A stretch of 64,000 nucleotides of DNA from Rhizobium sp. BK399 (GTDB taxonomy: Bacteria; Pseudomonadota; Alphaproteobacteria; Rhizobiales; Rhizobiaceae): the NCBI RefSeq assembly GCF_014194695.1, contig NZ_JACIAH010000007.1, positions 186,001-250,000 on the forward strand, read 5' to 3'. The translations under genes were made by a program, and so were the position numbers. Positions 25,252 to 33,562 of the stretch are shown one piece after another. The notes under the pieces were generated by a model, which ran no database searches, was not told where the DNA came from, and saw nothing but the letters and a program-made list of their open reading frames with translations. Position 1 is the stretch's first letter, and each line of letters opens with the position of its first letter.

Positions 25252-25893
25252 ATGGACTTTTTGCCCAGCTTTGCCACGCTTCTCGCCTTTGCTGCTGCGA
25301 CTTTGCTGCTTGCGGCAACGCCCGGCCCAGACATGACGCTGTCGATCAGCCGCGCTCTGGCGCAGGGCAAGAAGGCGGCGCTGTTCGTCGTGCTCGGCAC
25401 CAGTCTCGGTATCGTCGTCCACACGATGCTGGTGGCCTTCGGCGTCTCGGCGCTGATCACCGCCTCGCCGACCGCCTTCCTGATGCTGAAGACCGGCGGT
25501 GCCGCCTATCTGCTTTGGCTTGCCGTCCAGGCGATCCGCTACGGCTCGAAGTTTTCGGTCAACAAGGTGGAAACAGCGACAGGAACGCCGCTTGCCAACA
25601 TCTCCTCGGGCTTCTGGGTCAACCTTTTGAACCCGAAGGTGATCATCTTCTTCATGACCTTCCTGCCGCAGTTCGTCAGCGCCGGCGATCCGACGGTGAC
25701 GCAGAAGCTGCTGTTTCTCGGCTTCTGCTTCATTGTGATCGGCATGCCGGTCAACGCTGCTGTGGTTTTTGCGGCCGACTGGCTGGCCAGCTGGCTGCAG
25801 AACAACAAGAAGGTTTTGCGCGGCATGGACTTTACCTTTGCCGGCGTCTTCTCCGTCTTCGCGGCAAAAATCCTGCTGACGCAGGCTCGCTAA
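25252..25893 (+). CDS. LysE-family translocator (second copy)
   Basis: This 213-residue membrane protein has about six hydrophobic segments. The LysE/RhtB mark ATPGPDMTLSISRALAQGKKA is in the first loop and NLLNPKVIIFFMTFLPQFV in the middle. It is a different subfamily from the LysE at 20829 (RhtB-like PGPD rather than PGPA). Substrate is unknown. A long hairpin ends 10 bases before the ATG, leaving only AGAG as a short ribosome site. It converges on the ABC ATPase gene with a terminator between. Confidence 0.88.
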   Translation: MDFLPSFATLLAFAAATLLLAATPGPDMTLSISRALAQGKKAALFVVLGTSLGIVVHTMLVAFGVSALITASPTAFLMLKTGGAAYLLWLAVQAIRYGSKFSVNKVETATGTPLANISSGFWVNLLNPKVIIFFMTFLPQFVSAGDPTVTQKLLFLGFCFIVIGMPVNAAVVFAADWLASWLQNNKKVLRGMDFTFAGVFSVFAAKILLTQAR

Positions 25894-25899
25894 GCAATC

Positions 25900-25922
25900 T
25901 CCGGGAAGTCTGACTTCCCGGA
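25900..25922. terminator. convergent terminator between LysE gene and ABC ATPase gene
   Basis: TCCGGGAAG/CTTCCCGGA form a perfect stem with a short TCTGA loop, located between two convergent stops. A and T runs on either side are short. Confidence 0.65.
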
Positions 25923-25935
25923 AAATTGTCTATCG

Positions 25936-26730
25936 TCAGCCGATCAGCAACGCATCGTCGTCAAGCGTCTGGCCGCGCATCTTGCGGAACATCGCGATCA
26001 GGTCTTCGACCTGCAACGTCTTGCGGCTGTCGCCGCTGACGTCGAGAACGATCTCGCCACCATGCAGCATGATCGTGCGGTGGCCATAGTCGAGCGCCTG
26101 TCGCATGGAGTGGGTGACCATCAGCGTTGTCAGCTTGCGCTCCGAGACGATCTTCTGCGTGAGCCCCATGACGAACTCGGCCATGCCAGGATCGAGCGCC
26201 GCCGTATGCTCGTCGAGCAACAGCACTTCCGAACCGGCAAGCGTCGCCATGACAAGCGAAACAGCCTGACGCTGACCGCCGGATAGCAGGTCCATGCGGT
26301 CCCGCATCCGATTCTCAAGACCGAGATTAAGTTCGGCGATCCGCTCGCGAAAATGCTCGCGCCGCTTCGGACCCAGCGCCGAGACGAGCCCCCGCCTTTC
26401 ACCGCGACGCGCGGCAAGTGCAAGGTTTTCCTCGATCGAGAGCGAGCCGCAGCTTCCCGTCAGTGGATCCTGAAAGACACGGGCAACGAGGCCCGCACGC
26501 GCGGCCGTTGATTTGCGCGTGACATCGGTCTTGCCGATGAGAACCTGGCCTTCGCTGGCGAGCACATCGCCGGCAAGAACGCCGAGCAGCGTCGACTTGC
26601 CCGCCCCGTTCGAGCCGATAACCGTGACGAACGAGCCTTCCTCGATTGTCAGGCTGACGCCGTTCAGCGCCTGCTTCTGCAGCGGCGTACCTTTGCCGAA
26701 GACGACTTTGATATCCTTGAGCGTGATCAC
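25936..26730 (-). CDS. ABC importer ATPase (COG1101)
   Basis: This 264-residue ATPase has Walker A GSNGAGKST, signature LLSGGQRQAVSLVMA, Walker B VLLLDEHTAALD and switch VTHSM. The EHT in place of EPT after Walker B is typical of COG1101, the partner of COG4120 permeases and COG2984 binding proteins. The start is GTG and overlaps the permease stop (GTGA), so translation is coupled. Confidence 0.9.
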   Translation of the reverse strand: MITLKDIKVVFGKGTPLQKQALNGVSLTIEEGSFVTVIGSNGAGKSTLLGVLAGDVLASEGQVLIGKTDVTRKSTAARAGLVARVFQDPLTGSCGSLSIEENLALAARRGERRGLVSALGPKRREHFRERIAELNLGLENRMRDRMDLLSGGQRQAVSLVMATLAGSEVLLLDEHTAALDPGMAEFVMGLTQKIVSERKLTTLMVTHSMRQALDYGHRTIMLHGGEIVLDVSGDSRKTLQVEDLIAMFRKMRGQTLDDDALLIG

Positions 26731-27608
26731 GATGCGGCACCTCCGCGGCGAAGACGGGGAAGAATGAGCGCTATTGTAACCAGAACGGCCGTCACGAAAT
26801 TAAGGTCCGATGCCTGCAGCCCGATGACATCGGTCGAGAGTGCCAGCTGGATGGCGATACGGTAGAGGATGGAGCCGAGCACACAGCCGACCAGCGCGAT
26901 CAGCAGGCCACGACGACCGAGCAGCGTTTCGCCGATGATGACGGCCGCCAGACCGACGACGATCGTTCCAACGCCCGAAGTAACGTCCGCAAAACCGTTG
27001 GTTTGCGCGAAGAGCGCGCCACCGAAGGCAACCAACGCATTCGAGATCGCCATGCCGAGATAGATCTGGCGGCTTGTGTCGACGCCCTGCGCGCGGGCCA
27101 TGCGAGCATTCGCACCCGTCGCGCGCATCGCCAGACCCGAGTCGCTTTCAAGAAAACGCCAAACGACGATCACGGCAACGACGACAAGGACGCCGACAAA
27201 CAGCGGCCGAACATAAAACTCACGCAGGCCATGGCCAAAAAACGGACTGATCATCGTATCCGCATTGATCAGAGCGACGTTCGGTTTGCCCATGACGCGC
27301 AGGTTGACCGAGAAGAGCGCGATCATCGTCAGAATCGATGCAAGCAGGTTCAGAATCTTGAAGCGCACATTGAGCATCGCCGTAACCAGACCGGCCGCAG
27401 CGCCCGCAACCATCGCAATAAGCGCAGCAAGCCAGGCATTGACGCCAGCGATGATCAACACCGCCGTTACCGCAGCACCCAGCGGAAAAGAGCCGTCAAC
27501 CGTCAGATCCGGAAAATCCAGCACACGGAATGCGAGGTAAACGCCGAGTGCGACGAAGGCATAGACCAACCCCAGCTCCACGGCTCCCCAGAATGCGATC
27601 TGACTCAA
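26727..27608 (-). CDS. ABC importer permease (COG4120)
   Basis: This 293-residue permease has eight or more hydrophobic segments. It belongs to the branched-chain-type permease group (BPD_transp_2), with the conserved GxNxRMARAQGVDT-like loop appearing as ATGANARMARAQGVDT. The start is a TTG preceded by GGAAAGGGCAGGAG; no ATG is available nearby. It overlaps the ATPase by four bases. Some COG2984-type systems import tryptophan or tyrosine (TrpXYZ); here the substrate is unproven. Confidence 0.88.
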   Translation of the reverse strand: MSQIAFWGAVELGLVYAFVALGVYLAFRVLDFPDLTVDGSFPLGAAVTAVLIIAGVNAWLAALIAMVAGAAAGLVTAMLNVRFKILNLLASILTMIALFSVNLRVMGKPNVALINADTMISPFFGHGLREFYVRPLFVGVLVVVAVIVVWRFLESDSGLAMRATGANARMARAQGVDTSRQIYLGMAISNALVAFGGALFAQTNGFADVTSGVGTIVVGLAAVIIGETLLGRRGLLIALVGCVLGSILYRIAIQLALSTDVIGLQASDLNFVTAVLVTIALILPRLRRGGAAS

Positions 27609-27669
27609 GGCTCCTGCCCTTTCCTCTGACTTGCCCCGCCTGTCATCGGGTCCAAGCTTTTAATACCAT

Positions 27670-27700
27670 CAGCCGCCCCCGCGTAAAACGGGAGCGGCTG
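27670..27700 (-). other. intercistronic hairpin between binding-protein and permease genes
   Basis: CAGCCGC/GCGGCTG with an inner CCCG/CGGG pair forms a stem of about 11 bp with one mismatch, 31 bases after the binding-protein stop. No T-run follows on the minus strand. Such hairpins often stabilise the upstream binding-protein mRNA. Confidence 0.5.
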
Positions 27701-27730
27701 GATGACCAGTTTCTCAAAACTATACGGCGA

Positions 27731-28684
27731 TCAGTCGATCGTCTTCGTTGCGCGCTTCACGACACTTTCCGGCAGGGTGACGCCCATCTTGGTCGCTGCG
27801 CCCTTGTTGATGACGAGATCGCTGCCGGCAGCAACCTTCACCGGAATGTCGCCCGGGTTTTCACCCTTGAGGATGCGAACGACGATCTCGCCCGTCTGCT
27901 TGCCGACATCGTAATAGTTGAAGCCGAGGGCAGCGATCGCACCGCGCGAAACGGAGTCCGTGTCAGCGGTGAAGAGCGGCAGCTTGCTTTCTTCGGCAAC
28001 AGCGACGGCGCCTTCGAGTGCAGAGATGATCGTGTTGTCAGTCGGGATATAGATGGCGTCTGCGCGGCCGACGAGTGCACGGGCAGCACCCTGCACTTCA
28101 GCGGACTTGGTGGCGGCCGACTCGACAACCTTCAGCCCAGCTTTCTCAGCCTCCGCCTTCAGGACAGCAAGCAACGATACGGAGTTGGCTTCACCGGAGT
28201 TGTAGAGATAGCCGATCGTTTTGACGTTCGGCAGGATTTCCTTGATAAGCGCAAGATGCTCGGCAACCGGCGACATGTCGGAAAGACCGGTGACATTGCC
28301 GCCCGGCTTGTCCATATCCTTTACGAGCTGCGCGCCGAGCGGATCGGATACGGCGGTGAAGACAACCGGAATGTCGCGTGTTGCGGAAACGACCGCCTGA
28401 GCGGATGGCGTGGAGATCGGCACGATAACGTTCGGGCCCTCGCCTGCGAACTGGCGAGCGATCTGCGCAGCCGTTGCCGGGTTGCCCTGGGCCGACTCGA
28501 ACATGAACTTCAGGTTCTCGCCTTCCTTGTAGCCGGCAGCCGTCAGCACATCGAGGACGCCCTTGCGCGCTGCATCGAGAGCAGGATGCTCGACGATCGC
28601 CGTAACAGCGACGGTGACATCTTCTGCCTTGGCAGGCAGGGTCAGGGCCAGCGTGGCCGCGACAGCAAGCAGAATTGAACGCAT
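27731..28684 (-). CDS. ABC importer binding protein (COG2984, TrpX-like)
   Basis: This 317-residue periplasmic protein has a signal peptide (residues 1-20, ending PAKA). The type I fold has characteristic segments VTAIVEHPALDAARKGVLD, FAGEGPNVIVPISTPSAQA and LGFNYYDVGKQTGEIVVRIL of the ABC_sub_bind family. Relatives bind aromatic amino acids, which would need testing. ATG 28684 follows TGGAGGAT. The leader between rlmN and this gene carries a 10-bp hairpin. It is the first gene of a three-gene importer. Confidence 0.9.
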   Translation of the reverse strand: MRSILLAVAATLALTLPAKAEDVTVAVTAIVEHPALDAARKGVLDVLTAAGYKEGENLKFMFESAQGNPATAAQIARQFAGEGPNVIVPISTPSAQAVVSATRDIPVVFTAVSDPLGAQLVKDMDKPGGNVTGLSDMSPVAEHLALIKEILPNVKTIGYLYNSGEANSVSLLAVLKAEAEKAGLKVVESAATKSAEVQGAARALVGRADAIYIPTDNTIISALEGAVAVAEESKLPLFTADTDSVSRGAIAALGFNYYDVGKQTGEIVVRILKGENPGDIPVKVAAGSDLVINKGAATKMGVTLPESVVKRATKTID

Positions 28685-28707
28685 TGGGTATCCTCCAGAT
28701 ATGATTT

Positions 28708-28734
28708 TGGCCTGCTTCTAGGAAAAGCAGGCCA
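28708..28734 (-). other. hairpin in the leader of the TrpX-like operon
   Basis: TGGCCTGCTT/AAGCAGGCCA is a perfect 10-bp stem with a seven-base loop, ending 24 bases before the ATG at 28684. A second small hairpin (GTTTGA/TCAAAC, 28756-28771) lies upstream, next to the rlmN stop. Neither is followed by a T-run. Confidence 0.5.
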
Positions 28735-28778
28735 TGAAATCAATCGTCAGGAGGTGTTTGAAGGATCAAACTTGCTGA

Positions 28779-30011
28779 TCAATCATCCGCGCCATGGTTG
28801 GCGATCATCATCGCCTCGAAGGCCAGCCGCTCGGTCTTGCGCATGCGCTCCGACTCCGACTTCAGCTGGCCGCAGGCCGCCAGAATGTCGCGGCCGCGTG
28901 GCGTGCGGATCGGCGAGGCATAGCCGGCCGAGTTGATAAAATCGGCAAACTTCTCGATCTGCGCCCAGTCGGAACACTGATAGTTGGTGCCCGGCCACGG
29001 GTTGAACGGAATGAGGTTGATCTTCGCCGGCACGCCTTTCAGCAGCTGAACGAGACCCTTAGCATCCTCAAGACTGTCGTTGACGTCCTTCAGCATCACA
29101 TATTCGAAGGTGATGCGGCGGGCGTTCGACAGGCCCGGATACTTCCGGCAGGCCTCGATCAGTTCCTTCAGCGGGTACTTCTTGTTGATCGGCACGAGGA
29201 TATCGCGCAGATCGTCGCGCACGGCATGCAGCGAGATCGCCAGCATCACGCCGATTTCGTCGCCGGTCCGGAAGATTTCAGGCACGACACCCGAGGTCGA
29301 CAGCGTCACCCGGCGCTTCGAGAGCGACAACCCGTCGCCATCGGTTGCGATCAGCAGCGCCTGCTTGACGGCATCGAAATTGTAAAGCGGCTCGCCCATG
29401 CCCATCATGACGATATTGCTGACCTTGCGGCCTTCCGCCGGCATGATCGTGCCTTGCGGCGCTTCGCGGTCCGGGAAATCGCCGAGCCGATCACGGGCCA
29501 GGAGAAGCTGTGAAAGGATCTCCTCGGCCGTCAAGTTGCGCACCAGCCGCTGCGTGCCGGTATGACAGAACGAACAGGTCAGCGTGCAGCCGACCTGGCT
29601 CGAGATGCAAAGCGTGCCGCGGCCCTCTTCCGGGATGTAGACCGCCTCGATCTCGACCGGACGCCCGGCTCCCCGCGGAGGGAAACGCAGCAGCCACTTC
29701 CGCGTACCGTCATTGGAAACCTGTTCTTCGACGATCTCGGGACGCGCGATGGTGAAATGCCGCTTCAGCATCTCGCGCATGTCCTTGGCGACGTTCGTCA
29801 TGTGATCGAAATCGGAGACGCCGCGCACGTAGATCCAGTTCCAGAGCTGCGCAACGCGCATCTTGATCTGCTTGTCCGGCACGCCCTTTTCGCGCAGCGC
29901 AGCACCCATCTCTTCACGGCTGAGGCCGATCAGCGAGGGCTTCTGGCCGGCGTCGAGCTGCGGCAGCACTCCGGCAGGCTTGGTAACAGTCATCGCATCC
30001 ATGACGGACAT
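28779..30011 (-). CDS. rlmN: dual-specificity RNA methyltransferase RlmN
   Basis: This 410-residue radical-SAM enzyme makes 2-methyladenosine at A2503 of 23S rRNA and at A37 of some tRNAs. The Fe-S motif CTLTCSFC supplies Cys142, Cys146 and Cys149. GEPLYNFD and the C-terminal region [16 protein letters not shown], holding the catalytic cysteine, are present. The start at 30011 ([11 protein letters not shown]) matches rhizobial homologues and has GGATTAGAG upstream; the ORF opens earlier at 30113 without clear need. Confidence 0.95.
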   Translation of the reverse strand: MSVMDAMTVTKPAGVLPQLDAGQKPSLIGLSREEMGAALREKGVPDKQIKMRVAQLWNWIYVRGVSDFDHMTNVAKDMREMLKRHFTIARPEIVEEQVSNDGTRKWLLRFPPRGAGRPVEIEAVYIPEEGRGTLCISSQVGCTLTCSFCHTGTQRLVRNLTAEEILSQLLLARDRLGDFPDREAPQGTIMPAEGRKVSNIVMMGMGEPLYNFDAVKQALLIATDGDGLSLSKRRVTLSTSGVVPEIFRTGDEIGVMLAISLHAVRDDLRDILVPINKKYPLKELIEACRKYPGLSNARRITFEYVMLKDVNDSLEDAKGLVQLLKGVPAKINLIPFNPWPGTNYQCSDWAQIEKFADFINSAGYASPIRTPRGRDILAACGQLKSESERMRKTERLAFEAMMIANHGADD

Positions 30012-30188
30012 AGTCTCTAATCCCGAATTCAACATGCGATCGCCCCGGTAAGCCAGATGACTTGCGGGCACGACAGGCATGATGGCAGAAATTGAATGCG
30101 GAACCGGCGGCAAAGCCGCGATCTATCCGCTGTTGCGCGGGCCTTTAGCATCATTTTCACCGCGCGTCACTATAGATGGAAACGACGA

Positions 30189-30209
30189 AGGCCGGCGCAA
30201 GGCCGGCCT
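30189..30209 (-). terminator. probable terminator of the IalB-family gene
   Basis: AGGCCGGC/GCCGGCCT is a perfect 8-bp stem with a five-base loop, 29 bases after the stop. The following T-content on the minus strand is modest. Confidence 0.55.
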
Positions 30210-30238
30210 CCTGAAATTTCGTTACCGCGACAGCAAGC

Positions 30239-30802
30239 TTACTTGCAGCCTTCAACCTGCTTGAGTGCGGCGGAGATACCTGACAGCGAGTAGCTGTACG
30301 ACGTCGATGTTCCCTTGCGCGATGTCGCGTTGACGGTCATCGAGTGGCCGCTCTTCATGGCCGCGACGAGCGCCGGCTCCTGAGCCGCATTCTCGACCCA
30401 GCCGGCCTTGTCCTTGGTGAACATCACGAAGGTCTTGTTGTCGATAACGACATCGATCTTCGAGTTTTCCTTGACGATGTAGCCCATCATTGCCTGCGGC
30501 TCGTAGGAAATGTTCTGGCCGGGGCGCTGCGAGACGATGAAGAAGTTGTCACCGTGATCGATGTTGGCCGGTTTCTTTTCCGTCGGTACGGACAACACAT
30601 AGCAAACGGTGCTCGCGCCGGACTTGTACGAATAGGCACCCCAGGCCTGGAACTGCTGTATCCGCGTCGGCGCTGTCGAAGCCGGAGCAGCCTGCTGCTG
30701 CGCTGCCGGTGCCGCGGGCTGCGTCTTCTTGGTCTGAGCGGATGCAATGCCGGCGCCGGCGAGAACGAGGGAAATGGCGATTGCGGTAGTTTTACGAAAC
30801 AT
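30239..30802 (-). CDS. invasion-associated locus B (IalB) family protein
   Basis: This is a 187-residue secreted protein. It has a signal peptide (1-22, ending IASAQ), a Pro/Ala/Gln linker (about 24-45), and a domain with WVENAAQEPALVAAMKSG and SRKGTSTSYSYSL typical of the IalB family. Bartonella IalB promotes erythrocyte entry; in free-living rhizobia the family is common and its job is unknown, probably in the periplasm or at the outer membrane. A CAGGA ribosome site precedes the ATG. It is monocistronic. Confidence 0.85.
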   Translation of the reverse strand: MFRKTTAIAISLVLAGAGIASAQTKKTQPAAPAAQQQAAPASTAPTRIQQFQAWGAYSYKSGASTVCYVLSVPTEKKPANIDHGDNFFIVSQRPGQNISYEPQAMMGYIVKENSKIDVVIDNKTFVMFTKDKAGWVENAAQEPALVAAMKSGHSMTVNATSRKGTSTSYSYSLSGISAALKQVEGCK

Positions 30803-31135
30803 GGATATCCTGCCGGTTCTTGCGATTCGAGCCCGAAGCGAACGGGCGGCGCATAATCACGATCTGCTTTATTTTGACTTAATTCAGGTTACCAAAGCGT
30901 CAACAGGGACTGCGAGAAGTCCCTGCCTGTGCCATTCTCACCCAAGCGTCAACGTCGGGCGCTGGCGCCTCGCCCGTGGTGGCGTAGTACTGTGTGCGCA
31001 CGCAGACCATCGTCACGAATGATTTAAGACATAAAGATTCAGGCAAGAGTTTGACCTTTTCAGAAACCGTTGTAGGTCAATAAGCGTTGGAAATCCGTTG
31101 GAGAATTCGCGGCGGCAGGGGACTTTGCACGGGAC
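30803..31135. other. intergenic region between ialB-type gene and ECF sigma gene
   Basis: This 333-base divergent region has no ORF. It holds a direct repeat AAGCGTCAAC (30895-30904 and 30944-30953) flanking the inverted repeat AGGGACT/AGTCCCT (30905-30924). Nearer the sigma gene it holds the inverted repeat TTGACCT/AGGTCAA (31051-31080) and a possible ECF-type promoter. Confidence 0.6.
31051..31088 (+). promoter_or_regulatory. inverted repeat and candidate autoregulatory ECF promoter
   Basis: TTGACCT and AGGTCAA (31051-31057 and 31074-31080) are an inverted repeat separated by 16 bases. Overlapping it, GAAAC (31063-31067) and CGTT (31085-31088) are 17 bases apart, resembling the GGAAC-N16/17-CGTT pattern used by many ECF sigma factors. 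The sigma gene starts 48 bases further on. Confidence 0.35.
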
Positions 31136-31696
31136 ATGAATGCCGAGGAGAAACAGCGCTTCGCCGCCCTCGTCAGGGCCGTTGCGGAACGCCGCGACCA
31201 AGAGGCATTCACCGTGCTGTTCGACTACTTTGCGCCGCGGCTAAAATCCTGGCTGTTGCGCCAAAGAATGGCGAGCAGCGAGGCCGAGGAACTCGTCCAG
31301 GAAGTGATGATCGTGCTCTGGCACAAAGCAGGGCTCTACGATGCAACTCGATCGTCTCTGTCGACCTGGCTTTTTCGCATTGCCCGCAACCGCCGAATCG
31401 ATCTGCAGCGCCGGGCCAATGCGCGTGTCCTGGATCATGCAGATCCGGCTTTGAGACCGGTTGCGGAAACCGGCGCAGATGAAATCGTCGCGAACGACGA
31501 CCGTGACGCCAACGTGCGCGCCGCTGTTCGTCAATTGCCGGAAGAGCAACGGGAAATGCTGCGCGCCGCCTTCTTTCTCGGTCAATCGCATTCACAGATC
31601 GCCGAGGCGACGGGCCTGCCACTCGGAACGGTCAAGTCCCGTATCCGGCTGGCCTTTGGAAAACTCAGGAAGATACTTGAGGCCGAGGGTACCTGA
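31136..31696 (+). CDS. ECF-type RNA polymerase sigma factor
   Basis: This is a 186-residue sigma factor with regions 2 and 4 only. Region 2 shows AEELVQEVMIVLW and the -10 recognition stretch STWLFRIARNRRID. Region 4 shows LPEEQREMLRAAFFLGQSHSQIAEATGLPLGTVKSR, the -35 helix-turn-helix. The sequence is of the RpoE/ChrR-linked type (ECF11-like), which is usually followed by a zinc anti-sigma gene; here the next gene is an opposite-strand DUF1232 protein, so no partner is adjacent. The start ATG is supported by codon pattern rather than by a strong ribosome site. Confidence 0.92.
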   Translation: MNAEEKQRFAALVRAVAERRDQEAFTVLFDYFAPRLKSWLLRQRMASSEAEELVQEVMIVLWHKAGLYDATRSSLSTWLFRIARNRRIDLQRRANARVLDHADPALRPVAETGADEIVANDDRDANVRAAVRQLPEEQREMLRAAFFLGQSHSQIAEATGLPLGTVKSRIRLAFGKLRKILEAEGT

Positions 31697-31709
31697 CGCG
31701 CCGGCACAA

Positions 31710-32099
31710 CTAGATCGTCTTCATCCCCTCGGGCTTGTCGGCGAGCGCGCGATCAGCAGCTTCATAGTGCCTTGGCTGCAAATGCCTGCTGACCATGGCA
31801 AAGGCTGCGGAAAGAACCGCAACGTCGTCCGAAAAACCTATCACGGCGAACACATCCGGGATCATGTCGATCGGCATGACGAAGTAGGCAAGGGCGGCAA
31901 GAAGCACACCGCGCACCCGCGTGGGCGTCTGTGGATCCATCGCGCAATAGAATGCTGCGACGACATCGCGTGTGAATGGAATCTGCCGCACGGCCTTCTT
32001 GAAGGTCGGCCAGAATTTCTTGCGCACAGTCTGCTCTCGCCGGCTTTGCGTATCCTCGTCGCCCGGCAGCAGGATCTCACCGAATTTGACGTCGTCCAT
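31710..32099 (-). CDS. YkvA-family (DUF1232) membrane protein
   Basis: This 129-residue protein carries the DUF1232 core VLLAALAYFVMPIDMIPDVFAVIGFSDDVAVL, with the conserved P-x-D-x-I-P-D motif between two hydrophobic helices. Function is unknown; family members are small inner-membrane proteins in rhizobia and plants. The ATG at 32099 (MDDVKFGEI) was chosen because GAGGA lies upstream and because the longer ORF would cross the pterin-dehydratase stop. The basic segment RKKFWPTFKKAVRQIP precedes the domain. Confidence 0.82.
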   Translation of the reverse strand: MDDVKFGEILLPGDEDTQSRREQTVRKKFWPTFKKAVRQIPFTRDVVAAFYCAMDPQTPTRVRGVLLAALAYFVMPIDMIPDVFAVIGFSDDVAVLSAAFAMVSRHLQPRHYEAADRALADKPEGMKTI

Positions 32100-32151
32100 T
32101 CCAGATTGGTCCTCTTGTTCACGCGCACATATGGTGATGATGGCAGCGGAT

Positions 32152-32457
32152 TCAATCAAGCCGGCGTGCCGCCGCTTTCTCCATTTCCGCGGCCAGCCTG
32201 AAGTCCAGCTCGGTCAGGCCGCCTGCATCGTGCGTATTCAGCTTGATGTCGACGCGCGAATAGACATTGAACCACTCCGGATGATGATTGAGCCGTTCCG
32301 CCGCGAGTGCGGCTTCCGTCATGAAGCCGAAAGCCTCGACGAAATTGCGGAACTTGAAGCTTCGCGATATCGCTGCGCCGCTTTCATCGAGCGACCATCC
32401 GTCAAGCTTGGAAAGTTCGGCAGCGATGGCTTGGCGTTCCAGTTTTTCCCGTTTCAT
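32152..32457 (-). CDS. phhB: 4a-hydroxytetrahydrobiopterin dehydratase
   Basis: This 101-residue protein is of the PCD/DCoH family, which recycles the pterin cofactor of aromatic amino-acid hydroxylases. The active-site pattern is visible as [21 protein letters not shown], with the two conserved His, then a third His after the strand. Length is typical. AGGAGG lies nine bases before the ATG. No phenylalanine hydroxylase gene is in the window, so its partner may be elsewhere, or the protein may serve molybdopterin-like pterins. It is divergent from the phosphatase gene. Confidence 0.9.
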   Translation of the reverse strand: MKREKLERQAIAAELSKLDGWSLDESGAAISRSFKFRNFVEAFGFMTEAALAAERLNHHPEWFNVYSRVDIKLNTHDAGGLTELDFRLAAEMEKAAARRLD

Positions 32458-32493
32458 GCGATCGTCCCTCCTCTTTTGCAATATGGACCACAG

Positions 32494-32994
32494 ATGAAAC
32501 GCATTAGCATCCTCTTTGTTTGCATGGGCAATATCTGCCGTTCGCCTCTGGCCGAGGGGATCTTCTCGCATCTTGTCGAGGAGGCGGGCTTTGCTGGTCG
32601 TTTCGAGATCGATTCTGCCGGCACGGGCAGCTGGCATCAAGGTGATCATCCCGATCGGCACTCGATCACAACGGCCAGAGGACACGGGATAGACATCTCT
32701 CGGCAACGCGCTCGCCAGATCACGATGGAGGATTTCGGCCATTTCGACCTGATCCTCGCGATGGATCAGGAAAATCTATCCGAACTTCGCCGCAGGCATC
32801 CCGAAGCCATGAATGTCCACTTGTTCGGAGACATTGCGCTCGAAACCGGCGAGGACATTCCCGACCCCTACTACGGCGGCGCGGACGACTTCGAACTTGT
32901 CTATGCCAGGCTCTTTACCGGCTGCAGGAAGCTGCTGGAAGGGCTGGGAACAGACAATGCCTCATGGAGAGGGAAAATCTCTTCCGTCAGATAG
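32494..32994 (+). CDS. low-molecular-weight protein-tyrosine phosphatase
   Basis: This 166-residue cytoplasmic phosphatase has the catalytic loop CMGNICRS at 10-17 (nucleophile Cys10, Arg16) and the general acid Asp124 in DPYYGG. Substrates in rhizobia are not known; relatives act on tyrosine-phosphorylated proteins of polysaccharide export or on small phosphoesters. The sequence is complete. The last 94 bases overlap, on the opposite strand, the end of thpR. A TGGACCACAG leader gives only a weak ribosome site. Confidence 0.93.
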   Translation: MKRISILFVCMGNICRSPLAEGIFSHLVEEAGFAGRFEIDSAGTGSWHQGDHPDRHSITTARGHGIDISRQRARQITMEDFGHFDLILAMDQENLSELRRRHPEAMNVHLFGDIALETGEDIPDPYYGGADDFELVYARLFTGCRKLLEGLGTDNASWRGKISSVR

Positions 32995-33494
32995 GGACCG
33001 CCACCAACCGATTCCCGTGACGATAGCAGCACGAAACGCGGAACAGTGAAGGCCGAAGTCTGGAAATTGCCGCGACCCGCCAGATAGTGCACCACGTCAT
33101 CGACGCGAGATGACTTCAGCCGCGCGAGCGTGACGTGCGGCGTGAACTTACGGGGATCCGGCGGCAATCCGATGCGCTGGCAGATCCGTTCGATTTCCGC
33201 CTGCAGAGCATGCATCTCAGGCGAAGGCGAAACACCGGCCCAAACGGAATGCGGCTTCTTGGATCCGAAGGCGCCGATACCATCAAGACGGATCTGGAAT
33301 TCGGGCCGGTCGATGCGGTCGAGCCGGTCGACAATTTCGTCTGCCGTACGCCCATCGACATCGCCGATAAACCGCAAAGTGATGTGGTAGTTTTCCACAT
33401 CGATCCATCTTGCACCAGGGAGACCACCGCGCAGCAATGAGAGGCTCATTGCGGCATTGCGCGGAATTTCGAGGGCGGTAAACAGTCTCGGCAT
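32901..33494 (-). CDS. thpR: RNA 2',3'-cyclic phosphodiesterase ThpR
   Basis: This is a 197-residue member of the 2H phosphoesterase superfamily. The two catalytic motifs are HITL (His37, Thr39) and HVTL (His120, Thr122). ThpR opens 2',3'-cyclic phosphates on RNA and was first found as a tRNA 2'-5' ligase. The start at 33494 (MPRLFTALEIP) matches the family; upstream codons are not conserved. The C-terminal tail of about 30 residues is encoded antisense to the tyrosine phosphatase gene and goes beyond the family core that ends near YLTEEIFPL. Confidence 0.9.
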   Translation of the reverse strand: MPRLFTALEIPRNAAMSLSLLRGGLPGARWIDVENYHITLRFIGDVDGRTADEIVDRLDRIDRPEFQIRLDGIGAFGSKKPHSVWAGVSPSPEMHALQAEIERICQRIGLPPDPRKFTPHVTLARLKSSRVDDVVHYLAGRGNFQTSAFTVPRFVLLSSRESVGGGPYLTEEIFPLHEALSVPSPSSSFLQPVKSLA

Positions 33495-33562
33495 AACGAG
33501 CACTCCCCGAATCTTTTGCAGGTGCTCACACGGAATCACGCATTGAACACCTGCGCAAGTCC

